NCBI RefSeq assembly: GCF_028583425.1 | Contig: NC_072801.1 | Coordinates: 65,115,766-65,179,765, forward strand | From: Eublepharis macularius | Taxonomy: Eukaryota > Chordata > Lepidosauria > Squamata > Eublepharidae | Direction: 5' to 3' | DNA: 64,000 bases | Shown here: piece after piece, positions 52,056 to 63,180 of the stretch | How positions within the stretch are numbered: position 1 is the stretch's first letter | Layout of the letters: each line of letters starts with the position of its first letter | Translations under genes and position numbers: made by a program | Notes under the pieces: model-generated | What the model was told of the DNA's origin: nothing | Seen by the model: only the letters and a program-made list of their open reading frames with translations | Database searches by the model: none

Positions 52056-55000
52056 CTGTAGGAGGAGATTGTAGAAGTATTACTGTATATATATCACTGC
52101 AGCTCAGCATCCAGTGATTCACACAAAGGGGGTTATGGGGACTAAATTCCAAGGGCCCTGCTCAGCCATAAAGCTGAGCAAGTTCTGTGGTTTCTTTTCA
52201 TATCATATAAGTGTTGGAACTGGATGGAGTGAGGACTCCAGAGGATTTGGAGAGGGGGCATGGCAACTCTGAATAGCCCTACCTCTATCCCATTCAGTGT
52301 TCTTGCACTCTTTTCTGCTGTTTATAGGGGATAGCTCATGAGGTACACTGTATAGTATTATTATGAGGTCCTGAGGCCCAAACTGGACATCAGCAGTAGC
52401 TGGGAGCAGCCAATATTTTGGAAAGGTAATGATCATACGCTGACAGATAGAGGGAATGGACTCGCCTGGTGATGGAACTTTAACCTAGAACTGTGCAATA
52501 ATAAGAAACAAGAGTATCCTTTAACAGATACGTAGCACTAAAGTTCTGGATACCATTTCATGCATTAAGAATATTTGCAAATATCTTTGCTTGGTTTTGT
52601 TCAAGTTATTTTCCTCCCATGAACCAATACATCAATTTTTCAGTCTTAGGTGGATAGCCATGTTGGTAGCCCTGTTTGCCTGCCATAGAACAGCAGGATT
52701 TGAGACCAGGGGCCTCTTAGAGACCAACAAAATTTTCACAGTGTAAGCTTTCATGAGTCAGAGCTCCTATGCGTCATGGTGTCTGAAGAATGGAGCTCTG
52801 CCTCTCAAAAGCTTAAACCCTGAAAATCTTGCTAGTCTCTAAGGTGCCACTGGACTCTATTCCAGTTTTTCAGTCTGTAATGAAGAAAGGAAGAGCTCTC
52901 TTCCACAAAAATCAGGGGTAACAAGGCTTTTATAAAAAGAAGAAAATGATGAGGGGAAATCCTCAAGTTCGCAAGCATCTAATTTTTAAACTACATTCTA
53001 ACAAAACTATTATGGATTTTATTCTACGCTGATTTACACAATATTTCTTGTGTGTAGCATTCCACTGATGAGGATAACATTAACTAGCAACCAACCCAAA
53101 GTAAAACAACTCTTCTTTCAATCTAGTTCAATGGAACAAACATAAAACATCAAAAAATTAGGGAAGAAATTATCTCGATGTGGCTTCATGTCTGAAGAAA
53201 AGCATGTTTAATCTTGACAAACAACAGGAGGCTGCGATGGTTTATTACATAAATGACTGAAGGAGCCACTCAGGGTGCCAAAATAAGCAAGTGTCAGGTG
53301 ACATTGGTGGCCAATGTTTCTTCCCAGGCCTGCCCCACCACTGTCCAGTCCAAAAGAAACTCTAGCAGTTGGGCAGAAGGCGGAATGGGGACATGCTGAG
53401 TTCCTGCCTGGATCAGATGTCATCTGGGGATGCCACTCGATGATCCTTGTGAGATGGGTGGGAGCCAGGGCTTTTTTTCAGCAGGAACGCGGTGGAACAG
53501 AGTTCCGGAACCTTTTGAAAATGGTCACGTGGCTGGTGGCCCCGCCCCCTGATCTCCAGCCAGAGGGGAGTTTAGATTGCCCTCCATGCCACGGCGCAGA
53601 GGGCACTCTCAACTCCCCTCTGTCTGGAGATCAGGGGGCGTGGCCACCAGCCATGTGACCATTTTCTCCAAGGGCAACCCACTGAGTTCCACCACCACCT
53701 TTTCCCAGAAAAAAAGCCCTGATGGGAGCTAATATTAATGAAAGTTTCAGCTGGGCAATGGACAAGAAGTTACCTTTGGCAAGGTGTTTCTCTTCTTGTT
53801 CTGCTTCTTGCTGAATCTCAGCTTTTTGTTCCAGACTTGAGCAGCCTAGAAACACAAACTCGCATTAAAATGCCATGTTGAAAAGTCACACTGGTTTAGT
53901 TATTCTTGGAAATATACCTTTAGATCACAAATCCTTCTTTTAGAAAAGAACTTTGAATGTATATATACTCCAAATAGATTTCAAAGTAAGAACAAGTTGC
54001 TCTCTGAAGAAGCCCCTTATGGATATATCCTAGAAATCCTATGGTAAGGAGGCCGACAGCCATGAAGGACAGGGCCTTCTCTGTGAAAGCACCTTGGCCG
54101 ATTCCAGATGGCCAGAAATTGCGGTTTTTCTGCGGAAATAATCGCTTACCGGCCACACGTTCACTTTCGTCTCCATCCGCTTTGTCTCGCAGCGTGCCGT
54201 GCCATCCCGCTTCCGGATGTTCGCACGGCCAACTGAGGTACCCGGGATTGGTTGTTTCCTCCCCGTCACAGTTGACGTCGGGGGCCTTCATTGGTTCGCA
54301 TTTCAGTTTTTTTAAAAAAAATTTTTACGTGTTTTGCGCAAATGCGCAAATGCGCAAATGTGCAGGTATGCGAATACACAGCGTCAACTTTTGTGCATTT
54401 GTGCATTTGTGCAAACGTGCGACTGCGCAAATGGCGCCCGGTTTTTAAAAAAAAATTAAGGGAATATTGTTGCCAGCCGGCCGACAAAGGAAGGAGGAAA
54501 AGGGGAGGGCCTCTCCACGGCGACAAAGTGTCCAGAAGTGTGCAAACCCGCAATACGGCGTTCACACCATCCACTTCTGGAGCGCAACACAGCGCCATGA
54601 ACCGGAGGTAAGCAGGCATGGGACATTACGGGTTTTTACGAGTGAGGTCGCTGGAAAAGCGAAAGCACTCGCTTTACTTGTGCCCGTCTGGAATCGGCCC
54701 TTGTTTGTGAGCTTCACTCCCCACAGCAGCTCACCTGGATCCAAGCTCATCTAGTTTTTATCTAGGAAATGACATTTTTGCTCACCCAGGCTTTTGGCTT
54801 GGTTCCTCCATGTCCTTTGCCCTTGACTATTTCAATTATAGGGAGAGAAGGCAGCAAGGTCTGGCATCCCAAAATCCAGCACAAAGTGACATAAGCTCAC
54901 CTCAATTAAAGCACACACTATTTTCTGTGGGTGGGCACCTCATTAGACAAACACTCTGGAAAGATTATTTTTACTTGTACTTACTAAGTTTGAGATGGGG

Positions 55001-58000
55001 GAAGGAAAAAACAACAACTCCAGAAAACTGGAACCCATTTTATTCAAGGTGATGGAAACTGAGACTCCTCCCAACTGATCATTTAAGCTCTGACAGCGAA
55101 AGCCGCTTAAAAAACCTGAGAAAGACCAGCAGAAGCAAGCTCTCTACGCCATCTCCCACTTCTGTAAAAGTTTTTTCTCAACTGGAGAAGCCAAAGAAGG
55201 CACTAGTTGGGGATGAAAAACACGAATTAAGATAGCCGCTACCAGTGATGAGGATGAAATAGAAGAAAACTTACAGGTAATTGATAACAAAATTTGGGCC
55301 TCTTCGGCCCGGGAGCGCACTGGTTGGCCTGGGAGCATACCCCGGGAGGCCAAATCTAGGCCATATTGGGCCGGATTTGGACCAATTTGGCTCAGATTGG
55401 GCAGCTGCAGAATGCATGAGTGCTGTTGTGCTCTGCAGCAGCCTAATTTGGGCTTTGGGTTGGATTAGGCTGCTGCAGAGCATGGGAGCACTGCTGCGCT
55501 CTGCAATGGCCCAATTTGGGCCCAATCCTGGACGATTCAGGGCCGGGAGCATGCCACACAGCCTGGGAGCACACCTTGGGAGGTGCGTACCCCCTGCCGG
55601 CCAGGTAAGCGGGGGTGAAGGGTTTAGGGAAGGAGCGGGGCATCCCTCTCCCCCCAGCAGGCAACTGGCAACCCTAATCAGATGTCTTCAGGCAACATGC
55701 TGGAACCAAAGCAGTTTGCACATCAAAAGTGCTTCATTAATCATTTTTTCATCAAAAGCTTAAGTTTTTAAACTGATAGCTATCTACCTAACAGCTTATC
55801 CACTGCTATGGATGTCACAAGTAATTTAAACACATTTTAACTTCTTAGGGAGAAGTAAGGGGTAGGAAAAGGTCAGTTTGGCTAGACAAAGTATCCCAGA
55901 AAGACCTTCTGGATGCTTTGTGTTGTTTGCAAAACAACAAGGATCAAAGGCCAGGAAACTGTGGGTCCAGAAGCCAGGAAGGCAGCAAAGCTGAAGAGAT
56001 TGGTGCTTAATGAGTGTAGACTGTCTTTCTCCAGCTGATTTCAACCCGCTAAATATCTTGCCAGTGTAATGAAAGACGGGTACAGGAACTTCCTCAGCAC
56101 AAGGGAGACACCTATTCACATGCCAAATTTTGGGTCTAAACAGGAAGATGAATAAATTCATCTCTGCAGGACTCTGTTCAGGAAACCAAATAACCTAAGA
56201 GCGGCCCTGGCCAGTAATGTGAGGATAATAAATTGCTCATCCTTCATGGATGCTGTGAGAATGAATAAAGAAATTATGTTAACCATCCTTAGCTTTTAGG
56301 AAGAAGATTAACTCACCGTGGTCTGAACACTGTAGAGCCAGATTTAAACCTGGGTATGCAATTTCTAAACGTTCCAGGAACTGGCCGCAGGCTCCTCCCC
56401 CTTTTTTCTGCACTAAGATTAGCAGCTTTCTAGTTTTCTTCCTCGAATCCTCTTTCAACTTGTCCAGTGCTTCATATTCTTCTTCTGTGATGATGGACTG
56501 AGAGACTAAGTCATCTAGGACAAGTTCTAGGTCCTCACGGATGATTTCAATCAACTGCTTTCTTTCCTTGCATATAATTTCATCAGCAGATGGCTTTGCT
56601 GAACCCATGGACCTGCAGCAGAAAGATTTTACACATCAGAATATTTTTTTAAAAAAAGAACTTCATTATATTGAGTCAGACCAACAGATCTGAGCAAAGT
56701 AAGACTTACCAAGAGCCCCAGTTTGGCTGTTCAGTTATGAAAGTGTGCTGATTCTTTATGCAACTGTTTAGCAGTCCCTCTATAACCCATCTAATGGACT
56801 AAAGGTACAATAAAGTCACTTCTGTCTCTCAACTGCTAAAGGCATGAGCTCCAACAAGCGTCCAGAATGACTGTTGCAGCTCCCTGTCTGGAATGGGAAG
56901 TGTGAAGACCTCACCAGACTTTAGCAGAATAAAAACTACCAAGAGGTGTCAATCCAAACGTTATTTCCTTCATGTGTTCTCCATGGAGCTAACCCAGGCT
57001 CGCCCAGACACACAACAACTTTGGGGAATGGCTTGCTTTAAAAAAAGGAGAGCCCAAATCTAGCCCAGATCTAGCCCCCAAAGCCTTCACAGATCACTGA
57101 CCAAAAGACACTGCCCGCCCACCCTCCTACACACATGAATGTGCCCCCAATCACTTTCTTCAGAGAAGAAAATTCCCACCCTGCCCCACCCCGTCAAATG
57201 AACAACAGAAGTTCTCCCTCTCAGGACCAGCAGTGCTTAAAGAGGGGGCTCTGCCCGGAGGCTTAACAGGGACAGAGATCCCTTTCTTTGGGCTGCCTTG
57301 GAATTCAGTCTGTGGGCGGAGCCAATGGTGCCAGCCTTCCAGGCAGAGTTGCCAACAGGCCTGGAGAAATTTGTCCTTTTTTCCTGATAGAGGCTTTGTG
57401 TATGGAAATGGGAAGATTAAGCCTTTCGTGGTGAGGAGGTAAATAACATCCCATTAAACCTGTATTAAAAAAAAACGGTATTTTCCTATTGGCCTTACCA
57501 ACTCTGCCTCCAGCCCTTCCTCAGTTGAAAATATGGCTCCTGCTCCTGTTAAATATCAGCTACAGATTGGGACCTTAAAGTACCAGGAAACTAATGCACG
57601 GGAGATCCATTAAGGAGGGAAACAGAGAAAGATGAAGGAAACAGTGAGCAGCTTGGCTCCTTTCACAATGCAATTCTTGGAACTTGAGCTGCAAGCATAA
57701 GAAGGTGATCATGCCTGCCTGTATCTCCATAGTGCGAAAAATTCACCTTGCTGACTTCTGCACATCAGGCTGCTGTTAAAGGCACAGGAACAGACCAGGC
57801 TGGGTTCTCAGCCAAGTTCACTAGGAACTCAAAAGGAGACTGATCAGCAGCCCAGTTTAAATGAAGGCTGCCCCAGTATTATTGTACCTTTACACTCAAG
57901 GAGTTGGTTTGACTCATTTAAGCACAGAGGTTACCAGTAGGGGGAAGGTCCAGGTGAAGCGTCTCCTCGCAGATTCTGTTCCATCTCCCCTATACAGGAT

Positions 58001-59198
58001 CTCTCTTCAGCTGGTGGTGACCCAGGTGAGTTTGGTGCGCTCTGCAACTTGGCAAGATCCTCTGCTACTGCTAAAGACAGCGGCTTTGTAGCTAGAAATC
58101 AGAAACATGATAAATGTTGTTAGCTCGGTTCACCAGATGCATCCACATAGAACAGATGTGTGGACCAGTGGTCAGGATTGCACTTGCTGGCCCCACCCCT
58201 GAACTTCCACCCATTCATCAGCACTTAAACACACTCCACGCACATGCAAGCTGCACACATCCAGGTATGCACAGTGCGGGGGGAGCCTACGCATAGCTAC
58301 CTGCTGTAGGGTCTGAGCAGAAATTCTGAGGACACAAACATGTCAGGCGCAGGACTGGAAGGCATCACTACCACACCCATTCACACATGCATTCATTCTC
58401 CCTAGCTTGTAACCAGCAAAGAATTGCTGAGTCATACCAGTTTCCAAGATGTAGCCTGATAATGGCAGGACCGTGTGGTTTTGCACCAAAAAGCAAATGC
58501 AGACCCAGATTTTTCACCACATTCATCTAAATCTTATCAGACATTTCTACAGCTCAAGCACATACCTCGCTGCTTCCCAAAGAATCATGAAGAGTTGTAT
58601 TCCCTAACCTCAGATTTCAGTGCTAAAAAGCCCCCACATGCACTAAAGCAATTCACAACCAGAAATACAAAGCTCCCACTAACTGTATCCTGTGCAGCAT
58701 GCTTTCCCAGCTGCTTTTCAAGGGCAGAGTCCCTTCACATGTCTCCAGACCTCTGGTGCTCATTATCAGGACACAACCCAATGGCTCTTTCCTTTCTTAG
58801 TGGAGACAGGCTCTTATATTGTCTTCCAGAATTAGCTTTTTGGTTTTTATCCCACCCTTCCTACAAAGACCTCAGAATGGAGTACATGGTTATCTCCTTC
58901 CTCCTGTTTTATTCCTAGAACAACCCTGGGTGGTCAGTTATAATAATAATAATAATAACATTCGATTTATATACCGCCCTTCAGGACAACTTAATGCCCA
59001 CTCAGAGCGTTTACAAAGTGTTATTATTACCCCACAACAATCACCCTGTGAGGTGGGTGGGGCTAAGAGAGCTCCAGAGAACTGTGACTCGCCCAAGGTC
59101 ACCCAGCTGGCTTTGTGGAGGAGTGGGGAATCAAACCCGGCTCTCCAGATTAGAGTCCCGTGCTCTTAACCACTACACCAAATTGGCTCTCAGTTAGC

Positions 59199-59237
<39 letters not shown>

Positions 59238-60769
59238 ATGGGCAAAGGGCACCCTTTGAGCATCATGGCTAAAGGAGAAACCTCACTTAAAGCAAAAAGA
59301 TGCAGATTTTGCCACTGCGTACAAGGCCCCCTCGGATTTGGATACAAACCATGGTATGTGTGATTGAGCCCAAAGCAAGAGGTGTTTTAGGAGTGCAGAG
59401 ACTAAATTACTCCAAATTGAAAAGAAGGGTTTTTTTTTAATCTAAAAGAGTACAGCATATACTGGAGACTCAAAAAGTACATTAGACTACAACATGTGAG
59501 TACAGGAAAATAAAAAATATGGGGGGGGGGGGAACCCTGCATTCCTTTTCCCTGTACTTCTCTCCCTCTGTGATGTTTAAAGAGACAGGCAAATTTGACA
59601 CATTGGTTCTAGGGTTGCTGTTCAGATTCAAATAATCCCAGTTACCTTCTTCATCTGGTTCATCTCTCATCAGACCAGATGCTGGCATATCTGTTTTCTT
59701 TTATGGTTGCTTCTCTCTGCTTTCTCAAAGCATGCCTACCCCTGAAAGAGTCCCAGTTAATGGCTGGCCCCTCCATAAAGCCAATGTCTGTCTTTCTCCA
59801 ACCCCCTTTGTGTATATATGCCAGGGTGGGAATTTCTCCATTTCTTACAGGCTAGAGTGCCATCTCTCCTTTGTCTCCCTCATTAGCCTCCAAATAGTTT
59901 TATTGCTCCCTCTCTGCTACGTGGAATAGGAAAAAGCAGGAAGGAAATTACCTTTCCTTCAAGCAGGTTGCTTGAGTTTAACTCCCAAAGTTTCCTAGAG
60001 TGTAAAACCAAACATTCACACTGCAGAGTAGAAAAATGTTACATAGATACTTAGGTGATGAGTCATATCATCACAAATACCACACACATTGTGTCTGATA
60101 TAATGACATTCAGCAGGTACACAGATGCTCCCAGCATAAAGGCAGAAAAAGGAGATGCTGCACCTGTTGAATTTTTGCCTGTCATGCAGCTGTTAAAAGG
60201 ACACAAAATCCCCACCAGACAAAGATGACAAGATCTTCTACAACTGACAAGGAAAAATATTGCCTGGCCTACACTGTGCCTTCAACAGCAACTTTTAATG
60301 CAGACAAAGCTTTTCAGGGCATAGAGAAAAATGGCATCACTTATGACTGCAAGTCACCACCACTCAGTTAAGTCACAGGACCAGAGGCCAATAAAAAGTT
60401 GGCAGCATTTACATTCCAGGGAAGAAGAATGGACAGAAAGCACCACAAAGCACTACCCACCATTTCCCAAATATTCAGAAACTGGGAGCAAACTGGGGAA
60501 GGCGTGTCTCAGGTTTTCCAGACAGTCTAAGAACTGTTCTTGTGCGGACTCTCTCTTTTCCAACATTGTGTCAAATAGGTTTTGTAGCAACTCCTGCGGA
60601 TCCTTCGTGCAACTCAAGGAGAAGTACTCGCCCTGAGTGAGGAGCAGATGGGAATCCACCACATCCAGGATCAAGTCTGTCTCTATCTGAAGAAGAGCTT
60701 CAGTCAACTTCCCCCTGGCCTTCTGGATAATGTCAGAGGGCTTTTCAGCTGAAGCCATGGTGGAGGGAG
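47344..60769 (-). CDS. GVIN1-like: CARD-CARD-very large GTPase (GVIN1/VLIG-like), gene A, about 1837 aa
   Basis: Model on the minus strand: 60758-60461 (coding), 58070-57935, 56612-56317, 53845-53774, 52055-47344. All junctions are AG/GT and the phases (1, 2, 1, 1) agree, giving 5514 nt with no stop. Residues about 1-99 are CARD1, 100-144 linker, about 145-243 CARD2 (ADEIICKERKQLIEIIRED... is a clear CARD helix 1), 244-267 a Glu/Gln coiled linker, and 268-1837 the VLIG/URGCP region with P-loop GVQSTGKS (about residue 888), DTEG, HQNVSD and the Cys/His-rich C-terminus. CARDs recruit other CARD proteins such as caspase-1 or adaptors, and VLIG proteins are interferon-induced. The fusion suggests a large GTPase that signals through death-fold contacts (inferred). 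An upstream GAAATTGAAA element supports interferon control. The main uncertainty is whether all five exons occur in one mRNA. Confidence 0.78.
52056..53457. other. Gene A last intron
   Basis: Non-coding. Contains an inverted-arm repeat (52640-52862). No other exon was recognised. Confidence 0.6.
52640..52862. repeat. Dispersed repeat with inverted arms, copy 4
   Basis: Arms include gcctcttagagaccaacaaa and gctagtctctaaggtgccac, facing each other around a gagctcctatgcgtcatggt core. Confidence 0.7.
53466..53721. mobile_element. hAT-type MITE, copy 2
   Basis: 256 bp, ends cagggcttttttt / aaaaaaagccctg, palindromic. The flanking 8-mers gtgggagc (53458-53465) and atgggagc (53722-53729) match at seven of eight positions. 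Same family as 4338-4585. Confidence 0.8.
53774..53845 (-). CDS. GVIN1-like: Gene A exon: Glu/Gln-rich coiled linker
   Basis: 72 bp, phase 1 to 1. Encodes CSSLEQKAEIQQEAEQ then EEKHLAK. Acceptor TGTTTCTAG, donor GTAACT. Homologous to 28473-28393 in gene B. Confidence 0.78.
54096..54699. mobile_element. 604-bp non-autonomous DNA transposon with GGCCG ends
   Basis: Terminal repeats ggccgattccagatgg (left) and ccgtctggaatcggcc (right) with CTT duplicated outside (54093-54095, 54700-54702). The interior has an alternating tgcgcaaatgcgcaaatg-type tract at about 54330-54430 that is partly self-complementary. The open frames inside are not genes. Confidence 0.7.
55280..55675. repeat. GC-rich dispersed repeat
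   Basis: Contains internally repeated cgggagc, cccaatttgggc and gctgctgcagagc-like blocks and ends ggcaactggcaaccctaatc. It resembles the interior of the element at 45630-46076. No coding function is seen. Confidence 0.4.
56317..56612 (-). CDS. GVIN1-like: Gene A exon: second CARD
   Basis: 296 bp, phase 2 in and 1 out. Acceptor TTCTGCTGCAG and optimal donor GTGAGT. Encodes SMGSAKPSADEIICKERKQL, ...LDDLVSQSIITEEEYEALDK and ...QFLERLEIAYPGLNLAL, the hallmark pattern of a caspase-recruitment domain (short insertion-free helices 1-6). The internal ATG at 56608 sits in a fair Kozak context and could serve as a start in a shorter mRNA. No counterpart was found in gene B. Confidence 0.85.
57935..58070 (-). 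CDS. GVIN1-like: Gene A exon: linker between the CARDs
   Basis: 136 bp, phase 1 in and 2 out, acceptor TCTTTAG, donor GTAACC. Encodes AVAEDLAKLQSAPNSPGSPP and ...EERSCIGEMEQNLRGD. Conserved in frame with exon 31281-31117 of gene B. Confidence 0.65.
58941..59196 (-). repeat. tRNA-derived SINE (first family)
   Basis: Reverse-oriented, well-preserved copy: an (AAT)n tail at 58941-58958, cattcgatttatataccgcc, then ggaatcaaacccggctctcc (B box) and ccactacaccaaattggctc (A-box side). Confidence 0.85.
59200..59236. repeat. (GA)n microsatellite
   Basis: About 18 GA units directly abutting the tRNA head of the SINE at 58941-59196. Confidence 0.9.
60457..60769 (-). CDS. GVIN1-like: Gene A first coding exon: CARD1
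   Basis: Acceptor CACCATTTCAG, 11 bp of 5' UTR, ATG at 60758 (ccaccATGG). Encodes MASAEKPSDIIQKARGKL... to ...PSLLPVSEYLGNGG. Two donors overlap: AATG/GTGGGT ends the exon at 60461 (phase 1, fits the 58070 exon), and GTGG/GTAGTG ends it at 60457 (phase 2, fits the CARD2 exon at 56612 directly). Confidence 0.8.
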
Positions 60770-61584
60770 CTGAAATGGTGTCAAAAAAAGAAAACAAAAA
60801 AATTTATAAAAGGTAGTTTAGGAGAGGGACACTAAGTATTTTGAGCTGCTTAGGCAGAAAATGGGAGTTAGAAAAATGTGGGAGCAAATCCTCTATTCCA
60901 CTCTGAGTTCTAATTATAAAAATTGGCCATGCAGGAATCCAGATGTTAGAAATTCAAGTTGATCCGATGGATGATCAGCCTTAAGATGACCAAGTGGGCA
61001 TTCTCAAAGAGTCAGGATGGAATCCTTTACCTTGTTTTGCCTGTTGACCTACAACAATTAACTGGGTGAATTTTTTTTTTTACAAAAGAATAAGCTACTG
61101 GGGAGCAGAAATTTCAGCAGGTGCCCCCTTAGGTCCCCATTCTAAAGGAAGACGCTGCATCTGCTGAGCTCGGCCCGTTACACAGCTGTCCAAGATACAG
61201 TTTCTGTTCATTAAAATGTGGAAACTTTAGTGACTATCCCCCAGTGGATCAGTCTAACCATGACACGATTTGCTTCATTTGTTCCCTATTCACATAAAAT
61301 GTATGGGGATCTGACCAAAGGAATGTAATAATACAAAACTTTACATGGTAAGCCTGATCCTATTTGTTACAGCCTGCAAAAGCCCTTTATTCTCAGTTTG
61401 GAAAGACTGAGATAAACTGCAGGTGCTCACTCAGACACACAGGTAAAAACATACAGCCCTGCTAGGTCAGACCAAGGCCAGCCAGATGCCTGCCAGAGGT
61501 CAAATGCATGGCAGCAGGAGGAGGTTTCATTGATCAATGTCTGGTAACCCTAAATGAAACCAGCTGTTCATCTCTGGCTCCTAC

Positions 61585-61660
61585 CTTTCACTCTCCACAA
61601 GAACAAAGAGACCTTTCCGCTCCTGCTAGTATGTGGTTGTTTGAGCCTTTCTCATAAGGC
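61585..61660 (-). promoter_or_regulatory. Candidate 5' non-coding exon, gene A
   Basis: A GTGAAAG/GTAGGAG donor at 61585 closes a likely untranslated first exon that would splice to the acceptor at 60769. The region is conserved with 40255-40330 upstream of gene B. The transcription start is not determined. Confidence 0.4.
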
Positions 61661-61699
61661 CAAAGGGTTCCAGAGAGCACAGGAAAGGAAACAAAGAGA

Positions 61700-61709
61700 G
61701 AAATTGAAA
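61700..61709 (+). promoter_or_regulatory. ISRE/IRF-like element upstream of gene A
   Basis: gaaattgaaa fits the GAAANNGAAA core bound by interferon-regulated factors. It lies about 115 bp upstream of the non-coding exon donor, where a promoter element is expected. A 10-bp match can occur by chance. Confidence 0.4.
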
Positions 61710-62517
61710 ACAAGTCCGTGGAGGCGGCTTGTGCCCCTGCCCCGGATCAATACACTCGTGTGTCCTTGAGCCCTGGGCTTGGATTGCTTGTACTCTCTCG
61801 ATCCCCTCACCCCTGCTTGAAAGGCTGTGTTGTTTTGATGCCTAAGGAACCTGTTTAGAGCCCAGAAAATAGCTCTTCCTGACCTCACAAATTGTTTTTA
61901 ATAGTAGCAGCAGCCAAGGATGCAAACATTAGAAGATCGTATCTTTTTGCTCTGGATTTTGCCCTGGCTGCCAGGGAGTGTACATGATCACACTTTCCTG
62001 GGAGTAAGCCTCCCTGAACAGCAGGGGACTTACTACTGTGTGAATCGGTTTCGGATTATTCCCGCGGGAACCGCATTCATACAAAGCAGATGTGGATGGG
62101 GTCATCACTTGCCTGGGTGGGAAACTTACTTTGAACAGACAAGGCCCCTTCCAACTTGAAAACACCCTCTGAGTGAGATCCAACCCGCTTTTTGCTAACA
62201 AAAAATTAAGAAAGGGCTCTCTTAAATTGCCCAGAAAGGCTATTGTGGGGATGAGAGGACCATGGCCCTCTTCATCTCAGAGTACAGGGACAGAAAGTCC
62301 TGAGGACTTTTAAAGATGCAGTTATACATGCCCCCACTTCCCAAGAAACAAAACATTGATGGGCAGCAGTTCCTAAGTTGGGTTTCTTTGGAGGAGAGAG
62401 CTGTAGATTTTTGGCACTTTTGTTCTCTGTGCAAAAAGGTGAGCCCTCAGGGCAGCTCACCTTGTAGTCCACACCAGATACTGAGGGAGATACTGAACCT
62501 CAAAGTCTAGCTGCAGC

Positions 62518-62518
<1 letters not shown>

Positions 62519-62548
<30 letters not shown>

Positions 62549-62549
62549 G

Positions 62550-62600
<51 letters not shown>
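62519..62600. repeat. (CT)n/(CA)n microsatellite
   Basis: A short CT run followed by about 35 CA units with a few cg interruptions. The matching place in unit B (about 41065-41090) has a much shorter run. Confidence 0.95.
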
Positions 62601-62602
<2 letters not shown>

Positions 62603-62658
62603 CTATCAAAGGACCACAGTGTCCTCTGAGGAAACCTCATCAACCTATTCCAGGCCGC

Positions 62659-62693
62659 CGCCACCACCACCACCACCACCACCACCACCCATA
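62659..62693. repeat. (CAC)n microsatellite
   Basis: About ten trinucleotide units at the tail of the dispersed repeat that follows. Confidence 0.9.
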
Positions 62694-62695
62694 GT

Positions 62696-62945
62696 CCACC
62701 TTTCTCACTGAGATCCAAGGCAGATTACACAGTGCAAGTGAAATACAATATAATCAGCAGCTAGGACATTCACTGAGCAAAGTACAATAAAGAACAACAG
62801 TTAGGACATTCAGTGAAACAGATATACCAGGGAATGGTAGCAGAAAATTCTGTAAGTGTGGGAGTGAAGAAGGGGTTTGAATTTCCCACGTAAATTCAAA
62901 ATCAGTACCCACGCATTTGAATGCAGACCCCAAGTAATAAGTTTG
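62696..62945 (-). repeat. Dispersed repeat with microsatellite tail, copy 3
   Basis: Matches 1071-1215 and 41217-41465. It is the last block shared by the two duplication units. Confidence 0.6.
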
Positions 62946-63180
62946 GGCGGAACTCTCTTGCTCTGTAAAAGGCACACAGATGTCCTGGGATCTGCATCCC
63001 CGATCTTGCGTCCAGTACTTTGACCAGAGCTGCTAACAGGGGAGTTGAGCTTGGAGTTGAGCAAGGGAGATGGATAGAAGGGGAGAGGAGAACCCCTGCC
63101 ATCTGAATTTCCTGAAAAAGGAGCAGCCAGCCCAAACCAACCTAAAGGTAGCCTGCTTCCCAAATTTCTATACATCATTG

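Larger units (their letters stand above)
46310..62945. repeat. Tandem segmental duplication, unit A
   Basis: Partner of 20346-41465 in the same orientation. It keeps a second CARD exon that unit B lacks, and lacks the two acidic linker exons that unit B has. Confidence 0.85.

Noticed and set aside
52056-52152. Gene A starting at the ATG at 52152 as an intronless gene
   Set aside because: The 97 bp upstream of 52055 are intron-like, and the acceptor at 52055 is conserved with gene B at 26148, where no such ATG extension exists.
54291-54619. Open frames of 106-135 codons on both strands
   Set aside because: They lie inside the 54096-54699 transposon and reflect its tgcgcaaa-type repeats.
58941-59196. 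Possible tRNA genes from A-box and B-box-like sequences
   Set aside because: The boxes belong to SINE heads followed by SINE bodies. No cloverleaf with a proper acceptor stem was found here or at the other SINE copies.
59606-59690. Conserved block in both copies (37925-37975 and 59615-59665) ending in a donor-like gaagaag/GTAACT
   Set aside because: Gene B has a stop in the corresponding frame just before the donor, so coding conservation is not supported. It is better explained as duplicated intron.
62519-62718. 72-codon minus-strand frame rich in Val and Cys
   Set aside because: It is a translation of the CA and CAC microsatellites.
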